A stretch of 64,000 nucleotides of DNA. It comes from Muribaculaceae bacterium. Its GTDB lineage: Bacteria; Bacteroidota; Bacteroidia; Bacteroidales; Muribaculaceae. Within the stretch, counting starts at the first letter, position 1, and every line of letters starts with the position of its first letter. The translations under genes were made by a program, and so were the position numbers. Below, in pieces: positions 43,513 to 52,472 of the stretch. The stretch lies in the NCBI GenBank assembly GCA_023667015.1, contig JAMPAX010000005.1:1-64000 (forward strand). Reading direction: 5' to 3'. The notes beneath the pieces were generated by a model, which had not been told where the DNA came from, ran no database searches, and saw only the letters and a program-made list of their open reading frames with translations.

Positions 43513-45696
43513 ATGGCAGATTCATCTACTATTAAATCGGCGTTAAGACAATTTTTCGGCTTCGACAGTTTTAAAGGAAATCAGCTTCCGGCAATGGAAA
43601 GCCTGCTCGATGGCAATGATGTCTTCGTGCTTATGCCCACCGGTGGCGGTAAGTCGCTATGCTACCAGCTTCCGGCTTTAATGTCGGAGGGTACTGCCAT
43701 TGTCATCTCCCCCCTTATTGCCTTGATGAAAAACCAGGTGGATGCCGTTCGTGCTTACTGTAGCGACGATTCTGTAGCTCATTTTCTCAATTCATCGTTG
43801 AATCGGGCGGCCATAGAAAGAGTGAAGAGCGATGTCTCCGCAGGACGCACTAAGCTCCTATACGTAGCCCCCGAATCTCTCACTAAGGAGGACAATATCA
43901 AATTCCTTAAGAATGTAAAGATATCCTTCTTCGCTGTAGATGAGGCCCATTGTATCTCCGAATGGGGCCATGATTTCCGACCCGAATATCGCCGCATCCG
44001 CCCTATAATCTCCCAGATTGGTATCCGCCCTGTCATTGCTCTGACTGCTACGGCTACTCCTAAGGTGCAACACGACATACAGCGAAATCTCGGTATGAAT
44101 GATGCCAAGGTCTTCAAGTCAAGCTTTAATCGCCCGAACCTATATTATGAGGTAAAGCCTAAAACTCGGGATGTCGACCGCGAGATCATTCGCTTTATCA
44201 AGCAAAATGCAGGAAAGTCCGGTATCGTATATTGCCTTAGTCGTAGAAAGGTGGAGGAACTCTCAGAGTTCTTAAATCTCAATGATATTGCCGCCCTGCC
44301 GTATCATGCCGGTATGGATTCTGCCACACGTTCCGAAAATCAGGATGCCTTCCTGCAAGAGAAGGTCAATGTTATCGTGGCTACGATAGCTTTCGGTATG
44401 GGTATAGATAAGCCCGATGTTCGCTTCGTTATCCATTATGATATCCCTAAGAGCCTCGAAGGCTATTATCAAGAGACAGGACGTGCCGGTCGCGATGGCG
44501 GTGAAGGTCGATGCATTACTTTCTACTCCAATAAAGACCTCCAGAAGCTCGACAAGCTCATGCAGAGCAAAACCTCTTCCGAACAGGAAATAGGTCGTCA
44601 GCTCCTTGCTGAAACTGCCGCATACGCCGAATCTTCAATGTGTCGCCGTCGAATTTTGATGCACTATTTCGGTGAAAACTATGAGTCCGAAAATTGCGGG
44701 AACTGTGATAATTGCCTGCATCCCAAGCAGAAGGTCAATGCCTCCGAAGAACTGCTTTCTCTTATTGAAACTGTGGAAGCAGCAGGGGAGAGGTATCGTA
44801 TGGACTATATCATTAATATTCTTATCGGACGTGCTACAGATGAGGTGAAAGCCGGTGGACATGATTCTCTCGAACTCTTTGGCTCTATCAATGATAAGGA
44901 TGATAAGTTCTTGGCTACACTCGTAAACCAAGCCGTAATCTCCGGCTACCTTCTTCGCGATATTGAAAACTATGGCATACTAAAGCTCACCCCTAAGGGT
45001 CGTGAGTTTGTTGATAATCCCGGTGAGTTCTTTGTACTCGAAGATGCCGATTTCTCCGAAGCTGATAGCGAGTCGTATCAGCATTCTGTCGGCGCCGGTG
45101 CTACTGACTATGAACTCTTCGCAATGCTTCGCGATTTGCGAAAACATGTAGCCCGTAAGCATGACCTCCCTCCATATGTTATCTTCCAAGATCCTTCCCT
45201 CGAGGCCATGGCCACAACGTATCCTATCAATGTCGATGAGCTCCTCTCTATCCCCGGTGTGGGTGCCGGAAAGGCCAAACGTTTCGGCAAGGAGTTCGTA
45301 GAGCTCATAGCTCGTCATGTTGAGGAAAACGATATCATACGCCCGGATGATTTTAAGGTCAGACAAGTTGCCGACAAAAATAAGCTGAAAAACTATCTGG
45401 TCCAAGGTATCGACAGACGCCTGGATTTGCATGTCCTTGCAGAAGGTAGAGGACTTGAATTCGAAGAACTTATCTCCGAATTGGAGAATATTGTAGAGTC
45501 CGGCGTCAGAATAAACCTCGACTATTTTATAGACGACTTTGTGGAAGATGACGATCGTATGAAGGAGGTAATGGACTATTTCCGCACAATGGAGGAAGAT
45601 GACGTAGAAATAGCCAAAGAAGACCTCTCCGATGACTTCGACGAGGATGAAGTCCGACTACTAAGAATAAAATTCATCTCCGAAATGGGAAACTAA
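43513..45696 (+). CDS. recQ: ATP-dependent DNA helicase RecQ
   Basis: 727 residues. 3'-5' helicase for recombination and fork repair. Order: SF2 helicase core with LMPTGGGKSLCYQLPA (Walker A) and VDEAHCISEWGHDFRPEY (DEAH and aromatic-rich loop), helicase C with FGMGIDKPDVRFVIHYDIPKSLEGYYQETGRAGRDG, the RecQ zinc domain (CRRRILMHYFGE...CGNCDNC), winged helix, then an HRDC domain (about 530-605, YELFAMLRDLRKHVARKHDLPPYVIF). The acidic C-terminal ~100 residues extend beyond E. coli RecQ (609), as seen in Bacteroidetes. Confidence 0.95.
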   Translation: MADSSTIKSALRQFFGFDSFKGNQLPAMESLLDGNDVFVLMPTGGGKSLCYQLPALMSEGTAIVISPLIALMKNQVDAVRAYCSDDSVAHFLNSSLNRAAIERVKSDVSAGRTKLLYVAPESLTKEDNIKFLKNVKISFFAVDEAHCISEWGHDFRPEYRRIRPIISQIGIRPVIALTATATPKVQHDIQRNLGMNDAKVFKSSFNRPNLYYEVKPKTRDVDREIIRFIKQNAGKSGIVYCLSRRKVEELSEFLNLNDIAALPYHAGMDSATRSENQDAFLQEKVNVIVATIAFGMGIDKPDVRFVIHYDIPKSLEGYYQETGRAGRDGGEGRCITFYSNKDLQKLDKLMQSKTSSEQEIGRQLLAETAAYAESSMCRRRILMHYFGENYESENCGNCDNCLHPKQKVNASEELLSLIETVEAAGERYRMDYIINILIGRATDEVKAGGHDSLELFGSINDKDDKFLATLVNQAVISGYLLRDIENYGILKLTPKGREFVDNPGEFFVLEDADFSEADSESYQHSVGAGATDYELFAMLRDLRKHVARKHDLPPYVIFQDPSLEAMATTYPINVDELLSIPGVGAGKAKRFGKEFVELIARHVEENDIIRPDDFKVRQVADKNKLKNYLVQGIDRRLDLHVLAEGRGLEFEELISELENIVESGVRINLDYFIDDFVEDDDRMKEVMDYFRTMEEDDVEIAKEDLSDDFDEDEVRLLRIKFISEMGN

Positions 45697-45725
45697 AAAA
45701 AGCCGCAAAGCGGCTTTTTTTAGTT
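45691..45725 (+). terminator. recQ terminator overlapping its stop
   Basis: 16-bp perfect arms (45691-45706, 45710-45725) around AAA; the left arm begins with the last sense codon (AAC) and TAA stop, and the GC core AGCCGC is followed by a T7 run. Confidence 0.85.
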
Positions 45726-45810
45726 GATAGTTGATACAATTTTTCTCTTATCCCTTCGTTTTCTTAGTAAATATTAGTTTCGTTAAAGAAAAATAACCAA
45801 CATTCCTGAA

Positions 45811-47751
45811 ATGAACAATAAATTTCTGCTCGGCGCTGTTGTATTGGCCTCGGGCGCATTAGCTTGGGCCGCAAAAGATCCCGTTGTCATGACTGTCAAC
45901 GGTGTTGATGTGCCCCTTTCGGAATTCGAATATCTATATAATAAGAATTCTCGCCAACAGATTGACCCTCAGTCTTTGAGTGAATATGTGGAAATGTTCA
46001 AAAACTACAAGCTTAAGGTGACTGACGCTAAGGAGGCCGGAGTCGATACTACCTCTGCTTTCAGAAATGAGATGAAGCAGTTCCGCTCTGAACTTGCAGC
46101 CCCTTATCTTGTGGATTCCGCTTTCCTCAATTCTTTGGTGGACGAGGCTTTCCAACGCTCTCGATATGAGGTGCCCGCAAGCCATATCCTTCTCTTTAAA
46201 ACTAATTCACCCTCTCAGAATAAGGCGAACATCGCCCTTCTCGACAGTATCCGCGGCCTCCTTCTTAATGGTGCAGACTTCGCTCAGCTTGCCCGGCAAT
46301 TTTCCCAAGATAGAGGCTCTTCCCTTAACGGTGGTGACCTCGGGTATATCGTTGCTAACAGATATCCCTACTCTTTCGAAACCGCTGTCTACTCCCTTAA
46401 GCCCGGAGAAATCTCAGAAATCGTAGAAAGCCCCATGGCTTACCATCTTATAAAAGTAGGGGGACGCCGTCCCGCCGCCGGTGAGGTCCTTGTCTCCCAT
46501 ATCATGAAGATGGCTCAGGCTTCCGATTCTCCTGAAAATCAGCTTGCTGCTAAGAATACCATTGATAGTATCTACAATGTATTGCAAGCTGACCCTTCTA
46601 AATTCGCTGAACTCGCAATGTCTCTTTCCGACGATCCCGGCTCGGCAGCTAATGGCGGTCGTCTCCCCTGGTTTGGCACCGGCAGAATGGTTCCTGAATT
46701 TGAGGCTGTTTCTTTCGCCCTTTCTCCCGGAGAGATATCTATGCCCGTGCAGAGTAAATTTGGCTGGCACATCATCCAAAAGCATGACTCCAAGCCTGCA
46801 CCGTCACTCGAGGAACTGAAACCCTCTATTCTCAGAATTATCCAGCATCCTCAGGATGATCGCTCTTCGATAATCCGCAATCATCAGACTGCCATCCTTG
46901 CCAAGAAGCTGAAAGGTAAGTATACTAAGCAACTTGATGAAATCTCTCGCAATATCTGCCTCACCGGTCTCGACTCTGCTTTCTATCTGAAATACGAGTC
47001 TGAAGAGTTTGCCTCAACCCCTATCTTTACTATCGGCAAAAAGTCTTATCCTATCTCCGGCTTCATCCCCTCTCTGCGCCATCTGATACAAGATAATGGC
47101 CCCGAGGCTCAGAAAATGTTCTCTGAAATTCTCGACAGATATTACAACTCTTGCCTGGTGGACGCTGAGATAGACCGTCTGGAGGCTGAAGTGTCGGAGT
47201 ATCGTAATCTACTGCATGAATACCGCGATGGCAGCCTCCTCTATGAGGCAAGTGTCAAGAACGTATGGGATCGCGCAGCTAAGGATACTGAGGGTCTTGA
47301 AAACTATTTTAAACAACACCGCGATGAGTATGCTTGGACAGAACCCAGAGCTAAGGGCTATCTCGTTCAGGCTAAGAATGACTCAGTAGCTCAGGAGATC
47401 AGAAAGCGTTATATGCAACTTGGTGCTGACACGGCTATCAATACTCTTCGCTCAGAGTTTAAGGGCGATATCAAGATTGATGTAGTCTTAGTGCCTCAGG
47501 GCGCCAATGCTATGGTCGACAATCTCCTATTTGCCGGCCCGCAGGCTCAGCCAACAGTGGCAGGCTTCGAGGCATTCTTCATGCTGGAACCTCGCACTAT
47601 TATGGAACCTGAGGAGTTGGCCGACGTTCGCCCACAGGTTATCAGCGATTACCAGACTGAGCTCGAGCGCCAATGGATAGAGGCTCTTCAGGCTCGTTAC
47701 CCGGTAGTCGTCAACGAAAAAGTCCTTAAGAAGGTCAAACCTATAGAATAA
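45811..47751 (+). CDS. Periplasmic peptidyl-prolyl isomerase with two parvulin domains
   Basis: 646 residues with a signal peptide (about 1-20). A SurA_N-like helical region is followed by two parvulin (PpiC-type) domains at about 115-215 (ASHILLF... [24 protein letters not shown]... YHLIKVGGR) and about 225-330 (VSHIMKM... [46 protein letters not shown]), then a ~300-residue C-terminal half with no recognised enzyme motif. Probably an outer-membrane-protein chaperone. It heads a series with a chaperone-like lipoprotein, SurA and an OstA-like protein. Confidence 0.85.
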   Translation: MNNKFLLGAVVLASGALAWAAKDPVVMTVNGVDVPLSEFEYLYNKNSRQQIDPQSLSEYVEMFKNYKLKVTDAKEAGVDTTSAFRNEMKQFRSELAAPYLVDSAFLNSLVDEAFQRSRYEVPASHILLFKTNSPSQNKANIALLDSIRGLLLNGADFAQLARQFSQDRGSSLNGGDLGYIVANRYPYSFETAVYSLKPGEISEIVESPMAYHLIKVGGRRPAAGEVLVSHIMKMAQASDSPENQLAAKNTIDSIYNVLQADPSKFAELAMSLSDDPGSAANGGRLPWFGTGRMVPEFEAVSFALSPGEISMPVQSKFGWHIIQKHDSKPAPSLEELKPSILRIIQHPQDDRSSIIRNHQTAILAKKLKGKYTKQLDEISRNICLTGLDSAFYLKYESEEFASTPIFTIGKKSYPISGFIPSLRHLIQDNGPEAQKMFSEILDRYYNSCLVDAEIDRLEAEVSEYRNLLHEYRDGSLLYEASVKNVWDRAAKDTEGLENYFKQHRDEYAWTEPRAKGYLVQAKNDSVAQEIRKRYMQLGADTAINTLRSEFKGDIKIDVVLVPQGANAMVDNLLFAGPQAQPTVAGFEAFFMLEPRTIMEPEELADVRPQVISDYQTELERQWIEALQARYPVVVNEKVLKKVKPIE

Positions 47752-47775
47752 TTGATAATTTATAGTTTATAGATA

Positions 47776-47937
47776 TAAGTAGCTGTTCAATTTAAATTCA
47801 AACTTTCTGCTTGTTATTTTTGGCCATTTTCTCCCCTCTCATCGGTCATAATGCTCACATTATTCCCTCTTCGAGTGAAGAAACTGTCGCAAAAATAACC
47901 GCGCATAAAGTTTAAAGTAAAATCGACCATCTACTTA
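47776..47937 (-). mobile_element. Palindromic MITE-like element, copy 3 (inverted)
   Basis: 162 bp, inverted relative to copies 1 and 2, with termini TAAGTAG and CTACTTA. It lies between the first isomerase gene and the lipoprotein gene and has more substitutions than the other two copies (for example the centre reads ATAATGTGAGCATTAT on the minus strand). Confidence 0.8.
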
Positions 47938-48013
47938 CAATCAGGCTGACCATTATTTAATGATCAGTCTGATTTTTTTTGGCGATTTCCGGCCTTTATT
48001 TGTAGATTTTAAC

Positions 48014-48021
48014 TACCTTTG
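48014..48021 (+). promoter_or_regulatory. Promoter (-7 box) at the lipoprotein start codon
   Basis: TACCTTTG seven bases before the ATG at 48029. Transcription starting the usual distance downstream would begin at or within a base or two of the start codon. Confidence 0.45.
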
Positions 48022-48028
48022 TAGGTTG

Positions 48029-48943
48029 ATGGAAAGGATATCTTTTGACATTCGTCTTTTTCGGCGATTGGCTTCCTCTGCTACTCCGGTGGCGCTGATG
48101 TGTAGTTCTTTGTTGGCCGGATGTTCCCACAGTGCTGATGATAGTGTTGTGGAATCTTCTGATGTACTCCTTTCCCTCGGCGATTCTACTCTCTTCCTCC
48201 AAGATGTGACTGCCAAGATTCCTCATGGCTTATCTGCAGAGGATAGTACCGAACTTTTTGACAATATAGTCAGAAATTGGCTCGAATCTCAACTGTTTTC
48301 TTCCTTAGGGGAGGAAAACCTGCCGGATATGGAGAGAATAGATCGACTGACAGAAGATTACCGCAATCGTCTCATCGCGGAGTCTTATCGCCAGAACGTC
48401 CGCCGGGCGGCTTCTCGGGATGTCTCGGAGGAAACGGTGCGTCAGTATTACGACTCCCATGCTGAGGAGATGACGCTTCAGGCTCCTATCCTTAAGGGAT
48501 TTTTCGTAAAGGTTAAGGCCGATGCCCCCAACCTTGACAGAATTCGTGCCTGTGTGGAAAATGCTTCACCAAAGGATATTGACCGCTTGGAGTCTTTTGC
48601 CGGCTCAGACAATGTGCAGTTTGCTTTCTTTGGAGATAAGTGGGTGGACTGGGCTCAGGTGGCCTACAGGATTCCTTATCATTTCGAAAATCCGGAGGCG
48701 TTTCTCTCCGTTAATAAGTTTTTCGAGACTTCTTCCGGTGAATATCTCTATTTAATGCATATCTCTTCATATCTGAAATCGGGAGAAAGGATGCCTTTCG
48801 ATTATGCTTATCCGATAATCGCTGAGAATCTCTCGTCTCAATCGGAAGCTGACTATGAAAGGAGTCTCTACGCTTCTCTTCTCCGGAAGGCTCAGCGCGA
48901 TGGACGTCTGAAACTAAGTGGCTATTCTAAGCTCCCTATTTGA
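48029..48943 (+). CDS. Lipoprotein of the SurA-like chaperone type, no parvulin domain
   Basis: 304 residues from the ATG at 48029. I prefer this to the upstream in-frame ATG at 47960 because it gives a lipoprotein signal (hydrophobic core then SSLLAGC, lipidation Cys about residue 29) of the right length and because a promoter box lies between the two. The mature part (SLGDSTLFLQDVTAKIP... VRNWLESQLF... ETVRQYYDSHAEEM... FFVKVKADAP) resembles the helical SurA_N/trigger-like chaperone module without an isomerase domain. It sits between two parvulin-domain genes, so a shared role in outer-membrane protein folding is inferred. Confidence 0.7.
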   Translation: MERISFDIRLFRRLASSATPVALMCSSLLAGCSHSADDSVVESSDVLLSLGDSTLFLQDVTAKIPHGLSAEDSTELFDNIVRNWLESQLFSSLGEENLPDMERIDRLTEDYRNRLIAESYRQNVRRAASRDVSEETVRQYYDSHAEEMTLQAPILKGFFVKVKADAPNLDRIRACVENASPKDIDRLESFAGSDNVQFAFFGDKWVDWAQVAYRIPYHFENPEAFLSVNKFFETSSGEYLYLMHISSYLKSGERMPFDYAYPIIAENLSSQSEADYERSLYASLLRKAQRDGRLKLSGYSKLPI

Positions 48944-48949
48944 CTGGAG

Positions 48950-49055
48950 ATTTTATAATAGATTTTATAATAGACCTTATAATAGACTTTATAATAGACC
49001 TTTTAATAGACTTTATAATAGACTTTATAATAGACTTTCAATAGAATTTAAATAG
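48950..49055 (+). repeat. 12-bp tandem repeat upstream of surA
   Basis: Seven 12-bp units of the form A(C/T)(C/T)TTATAATAG, then two 11-bp degenerate units (49034-49055). It fills the gap between the lipoprotein stop and the surA start at 49065. Every full unit carries TATAAT or TTTAAT. A related inverted stretch follows the TlpA-like gene at 11841-11886. Confidence 0.85.
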
Positions 49056-49064
49056 ATTGTAGTT

Positions 49065-50426
49065 GTGAAATTAAGAAATATAACCTTCCTTGCAGGATTT
49101 GCTGCAGCTGCTGTGGCTGTCGTGGCTCTCGCGGCTCCTAAGAAAAATGTTGTTGATGAGGTTGCTTGGATTGTTGGTGACCAAGCCATCTTCCGCTCTG
49201 ATATCGAGGCGCAGTATCAGCAGATGCGCTCTGAGGGTATAAACATCCCGGGTGATCCATACTGCGTACTTCCTGAGCAGATGGCTGTGGAGAAACTCTT
49301 TCTTCATCAAGCTAAGATTGATACCATTGAGGCTCCGGAAGGTCAGGTGCAATCTTCTGTGGAGCGACGTATCAATTATTTCATAGCCGGACTTGGTAGC
49401 CGCGAGAAGGTGGAGGAGTATTTCCGCAAGCCGATGCCGGCTCTGCGTGAGCAGCTCTTGGAGATGATGCGCAATAATTACATCGTAGAGCAGGTGAAGT
49501 CTAATCTTACGAAGGATGTCAAGTCTACTCCTCGCGATGTACGCAATTATTTCGATAATCTACCTGCCGATAGTGTCCCATTTGTACCTATGCAGGTGGA
49601 AGTACAGACGATACAATTTCTCCCGGCTATCCCCCGCCAGGAGATTGAAGATGTAAAGGCTCGCCTAAGAGATTTTACGGACCGTATCAACAAGGGTGAA
49701 TCAAGTTTCGCTACTCTCGCTATCATGTATTCTGAGGATGGCTCAGCTATGCAAGGTGGTGAGCTCGGTTTTCATAATCGTGCTGACTTCGTGCCGGAGT
49801 TCTCAAATGTGGCTTTCAATCTCAATGATCCTAAGAAGGTGTCACGAATCGTTGAAACTGAGTTCGGCTACCATATTATCCAGCTAATTGAGAAGCGTGG
49901 TGAGCAGGTCAATGTCCGTCATATCCTGTTACGTCCGAAGGTCAATGCTACTGATCTTTCAGCAGCTGTGGCCAGACTCGATTCTGTGGCTACCGATATC
50001 CGCGATGATAAGTTTACTTTTGAGGAGGCTGCCAGAGTGCTCTCGCAGGATAAGGATTCGCGCAACAATAAGGGTATCCTTGCTAATCCCAAGACGGGGT
50101 CGTCTCTGTTTGAAATGCAGGATCTTCCCCCCGAAATTGCTTCTCAGATTCAGAACCTCCAGCCCGGTGAGATGTCGAAGGCTTTTATCATGAAGGATGA
50201 GGCTAAGAACCGCGACGTTGCTATTATTGTCAGACTTAAACAAAGAATCCCGGGCCATCGCGCTAATCTTTCTGAAGACTACAACTTGCTTAAACAGATG
50301 TATGAAGCCTCTGAAGCTGAACGTATAATCAAGGATTGGATAGAGAAAAAAATTAAGGAGACATACATCCGTATTGAGGATGGCTGGGACGGGTGTGAGT
50401 TCCAGTATGAGGGCTGGATCAAGTAA
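49065..50426 (+). CDS. surA: Periplasmic chaperone/peptidyl-prolyl isomerase SurA
   Basis: 453 residues, signal peptide about 1-23. SurA_N domain (VDEVAWIVGDQAIFRSDIEAQYQQMRSEG, 29-57) and two parvulin domains: about 175-275 (VEVQTIQFLPAIP... FATLAIMYSEDGSAMQGGELGFHNRADFVPEFSNVAFNL... FGYHIIQLIEKRG) and about 280-390 (VNVRHILLRPKV...). Escorts outer-membrane beta-barrel proteins across the periplasm. The last two codons are part of a terminator hairpin. Preceded by the 12-bp tandem array; GTG at 49065 is used as start (the reading frame begins with GTG AAA TTA). Confidence 0.9.
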   Translation: MKLRNITFLAGFAAAAVAVVALAAPKKNVVDEVAWIVGDQAIFRSDIEAQYQQMRSEGINIPGDPYCVLPEQMAVEKLFLHQAKIDTIEAPEGQVQSSVERRINYFIAGLGSREKVEEYFRKPMPALREQLLEMMRNNYIVEQVKSNLTKDVKSTPRDVRNYFDNLPADSVPFVPMQVEVQTIQFLPAIPRQEIEDVKARLRDFTDRINKGESSFATLAIMYSEDGSAMQGGELGFHNRADFVPEFSNVAFNLNDPKKVSRIVETEFGYHIIQLIEKRGEQVNVRHILLRPKVNATDLSAAVARLDSVATDIRDDKFTFEEAARVLSQDKDSRNNKGILANPKTGSSLFEMQDLPPEIASQIQNLQPGEMSKAFIMKDEAKNRDVAIIVRLKQRIPGHRANLSEDYNLLKQMYEASEAERIIKDWIEKKIKETYIRIEDGWDGCEFQYEGWIK

Positions 50427-50462
50427 TAAAATTTCAGCTTTGCTGAAATTTTATTACTTGAT
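50418..50462 (+). terminator. surA terminator overlapping its last two codons
   Basis: 21-bp perfect arms (50418-50438, 50442-50462) around TTT. The left arm includes the last two sense codons (ATC AAG) and the TAA. Core CAGC/GCTG shared with the mutL-malQ hairpin. Confidence 0.8.
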
Positions 50463-50534
50463 AGGAGATAGGAGATAGGAGATAGGAGATAGGAGATAGG
50501 AGATAGGAGATAGGAGATAGGAGATAGGAGATAG
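50459..50534. repeat. Heptanucleotide microsatellite GATAGGA
   Basis: About 10.7 perfect copies of a 7-bp unit directly after the surA terminator and 51 bp before the OstA-like gene. The apparent minus-strand coding frame with a repeated YLLSPIS is only the translation of this array. Confidence 0.9.
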
Positions 50535-50585
50535 TAAATATTTGATACTACTTCATAACTCATAACTAATACTTAACACATAATT

Positions 50586-52472
50586 ATGTCGGGGTCGTAT
50601 CTTGGTAGAAATCTTATTTCTTGGTTGGTGCTTGCCATTTTCTTCGTCGCTTCGGTTGGAGTGGCCAACTCTGTGGCTCAGCAACGTAAGCCTGCTGCCG
50701 CTCAGAATAAAAAGAACTCTCGTCCGGGAGTTCAGCCCGACCCGTTCCATCGCCCGAATCCTACGGTCCCCATAAAGCCTACTATTCCCGGTGCTAATAG
50801 ATATCAGCAAAATCGTGTCTTCCTTGAGCAGGCCGATTCTCTGTTCAAGAGTCCCGGTGATTTCTCAGGTAGACAGATTGTCAGTGGCAACGTGGTGTTC
50901 CGACAGGGTGGTATGTGGATGTATTGTGACTCTGCTTATTATTACGCTGACCTGAACTCTATGGATGCTTTCGGACATGTCAAGATGACTCAGGGCGACA
51001 CTCTTTTCGTGTATGCCGACAAGGTGTTCTACGATGGTGTGTCTCGCCTGGCTCGCCTCAGATGCGGTCCGTCGCAACCTTCTGTAATCCTAAAAAATCG
51101 ACGAGTTACTCTAACTACGGATTCTCTTGACTATGACCTGAATTTGTCGGAGGGTTGGTATAATTATGGAGGTAGGCTTGAAGACGATATTAATACTCTC
51201 GATTCTCGTATCGGCCGATACAATACCCGCTCTAAAGATGCTGAATTCTTCTGGGATGTGGTGCTCGTAAACCGTAAGGATGGTTATCAACTTCTCTCTG
51301 ATACTCTATACTATAATACAGCAACCCACCTGGCAAGAATCGTCACCCCTACCAGGATTTTCGGGGAGAATGATACGATCATTACTTCATCGGGTACGTA
51401 CAATACTGTCACCGGAAATGCTGACCTCTCAAGCCGCTCGATGATCGTACATCGTGACTCTGCCGGAAATGTCACTACTCTCTTCGGTGATTCTATCGTA
51501 TACGATAAGATTTCTCATATTTCTCGTGCTTTCTCTTTTGGTAGGTATAGCAATAAGAAGTCGCTACCAATGGTGCTGACGGATACGGCTCGAAATTCTA
51601 TCCTTATTGGTGGCTACGGGGAATATAACGATGCTACTCAAGAGGCTCTCGCCACTGATTATCCCCTTCTTAAGGAGTTTTCTACCGGCGATACAATCTA
51701 TTTGCGAGCTGATACAATCCGTACTTTTGTGCTTCAGACTCTTCCCGATTCTGCTACTTTAAATGATTCTGTCATCGCTAATTTGTCTTCTCCTCAACTT
51801 AACCGGCCTAAGAGCTACCATGTTGCCAAGGCCTATCCCCGTGCCCGTTTCTTTAAGCAGGATGTGCAGGGTATTGCTGATTCTATCACTTTTGTGGAAC
51901 TCGATTCTATGGTCTATCTGAATCGTGGTCCCATTGTATGGAGTGGTGAACGTCAGATTTCGGGCAATCAGATAGATATCCATCTTATTGACTCTACTGC
52001 CGATTGGGCTCGGTTGCCAAACTATGGCCTAATGATGGAGCATGTAGATGAGGATTTCTATAATCAGCTCTCTGGAAAGAGAATCCTTGCTTTGTTTGAA
52101 AATAATAATCTTCACCATATGGAGGTTGAGGGTAATGTTCAGACTATTTTCTTGCCCCAAGAGAATGATTCTACTTTCAATCGCCTTGTGTCTGCCGAGA
52201 GTTCGAATCTTACGGCTGACCTTACCGACCGTCAAATCGATAAGCTTAAAATGTGGCCGGAGGTGACGGGTGATTTTACCCCTATATTCCTCGTTAAGAA
52301 GTCGCAGAAGTTACTTCCGGGAGCTGCTTGGCATGGTGACCTCCGTCCGGAACGTGTATGGATTGATACCCGTTGGTCTTGGAGTGATGACCTCGGTGAG
52401 GTTTCCCCGGCTCTGGAGGAGTATTTCCGTAATATCCACGCCGATCGTCTTTCAAATAAGTCTGCCCCATGA
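50586..52472 (+). CDS. OstA-like protein (LPS transport family)
   Basis: 628 residues with a signal peptide (about 1-37, ending SVAQQ). Begins with an LptA/OstA-N-type beta-jellyroll (about 85-200: IVSGNVVFRQGGMWMYCDSAYYYADLNSMDAFGHVKMTQGDTLFVYADKVFYDG), repeated in diverged form, consistent with lipopolysaccharide binding in the periplasm. The C-terminal third is specific to Bacteroidetes. Overlaps mutL by 4 bp (ATGA), so the two are translationally coupled. Confidence 0.82.
   Translation: MSGSYLGRNLISWLVLAIFFVASVGVANSVAQQRKPAAAQNKKNSRPGVQPDPFHRPNPTVPIKPTIPGANRYQQNRVFLEQADSLFKSPGDFSGRQIVSGNVVFRQGGMWMYCDSAYYYADLNSMDAFGHVKMTQGDTLFVYADKVFYDGVSRLARLRCGPSQPSVILKNRRVTLTTDSLDYDLNLSEGWYNYGGRLEDDINTLDSRIGRYNTRSKDAEFFWDVVLVNRKDGYQLLSDTLYYNTATHLARIVTPTRIFGENDTIITSSGTYNTVTGNADLSSRSMIVHRDSAGNVTTLFGDSIVYDKISHISRAFSFGRYSNKKSLPMVLTDTARNSILIGGYGEYNDATQEALATDYPLLKEFSTGDTIYLRADTIRTFVLQTLPDSATLNDSVIANLSSPQLNRPKSYHVAKAYPRARFFKQDVQGIADSITFVELDSMVYLNRGPIVWSGERQISGNQIDIHLIDSTADWARLPNYGLMMEHVDEDFYNQLSGKRILALFENNNLHHMEVEGNVQTIFLPQENDSTFNRLVSAESSNLTADLTDRQIDKLKMWPEVTGDFTPIFLVKKSQKLLPGAAWHGDLRPERVWIDTRWSWSDDLGEVSPALEEYFRNIHADRLSNKSAP

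Noticed and set aside
48950..49055. CRISPR-like array
   Set aside because: The units are contiguous 12-mers without spacers and there are no cas genes. The other arrays (22921, 24693, 29641, 50459) are likewise plain tandem repeats.
50279..50563. Minus-strand frame coding for repeated YLLSPIS
   Set aside because: Pure translation of the GATAGGA microsatellite and adjoining sequence; no independent evidence for a gene.
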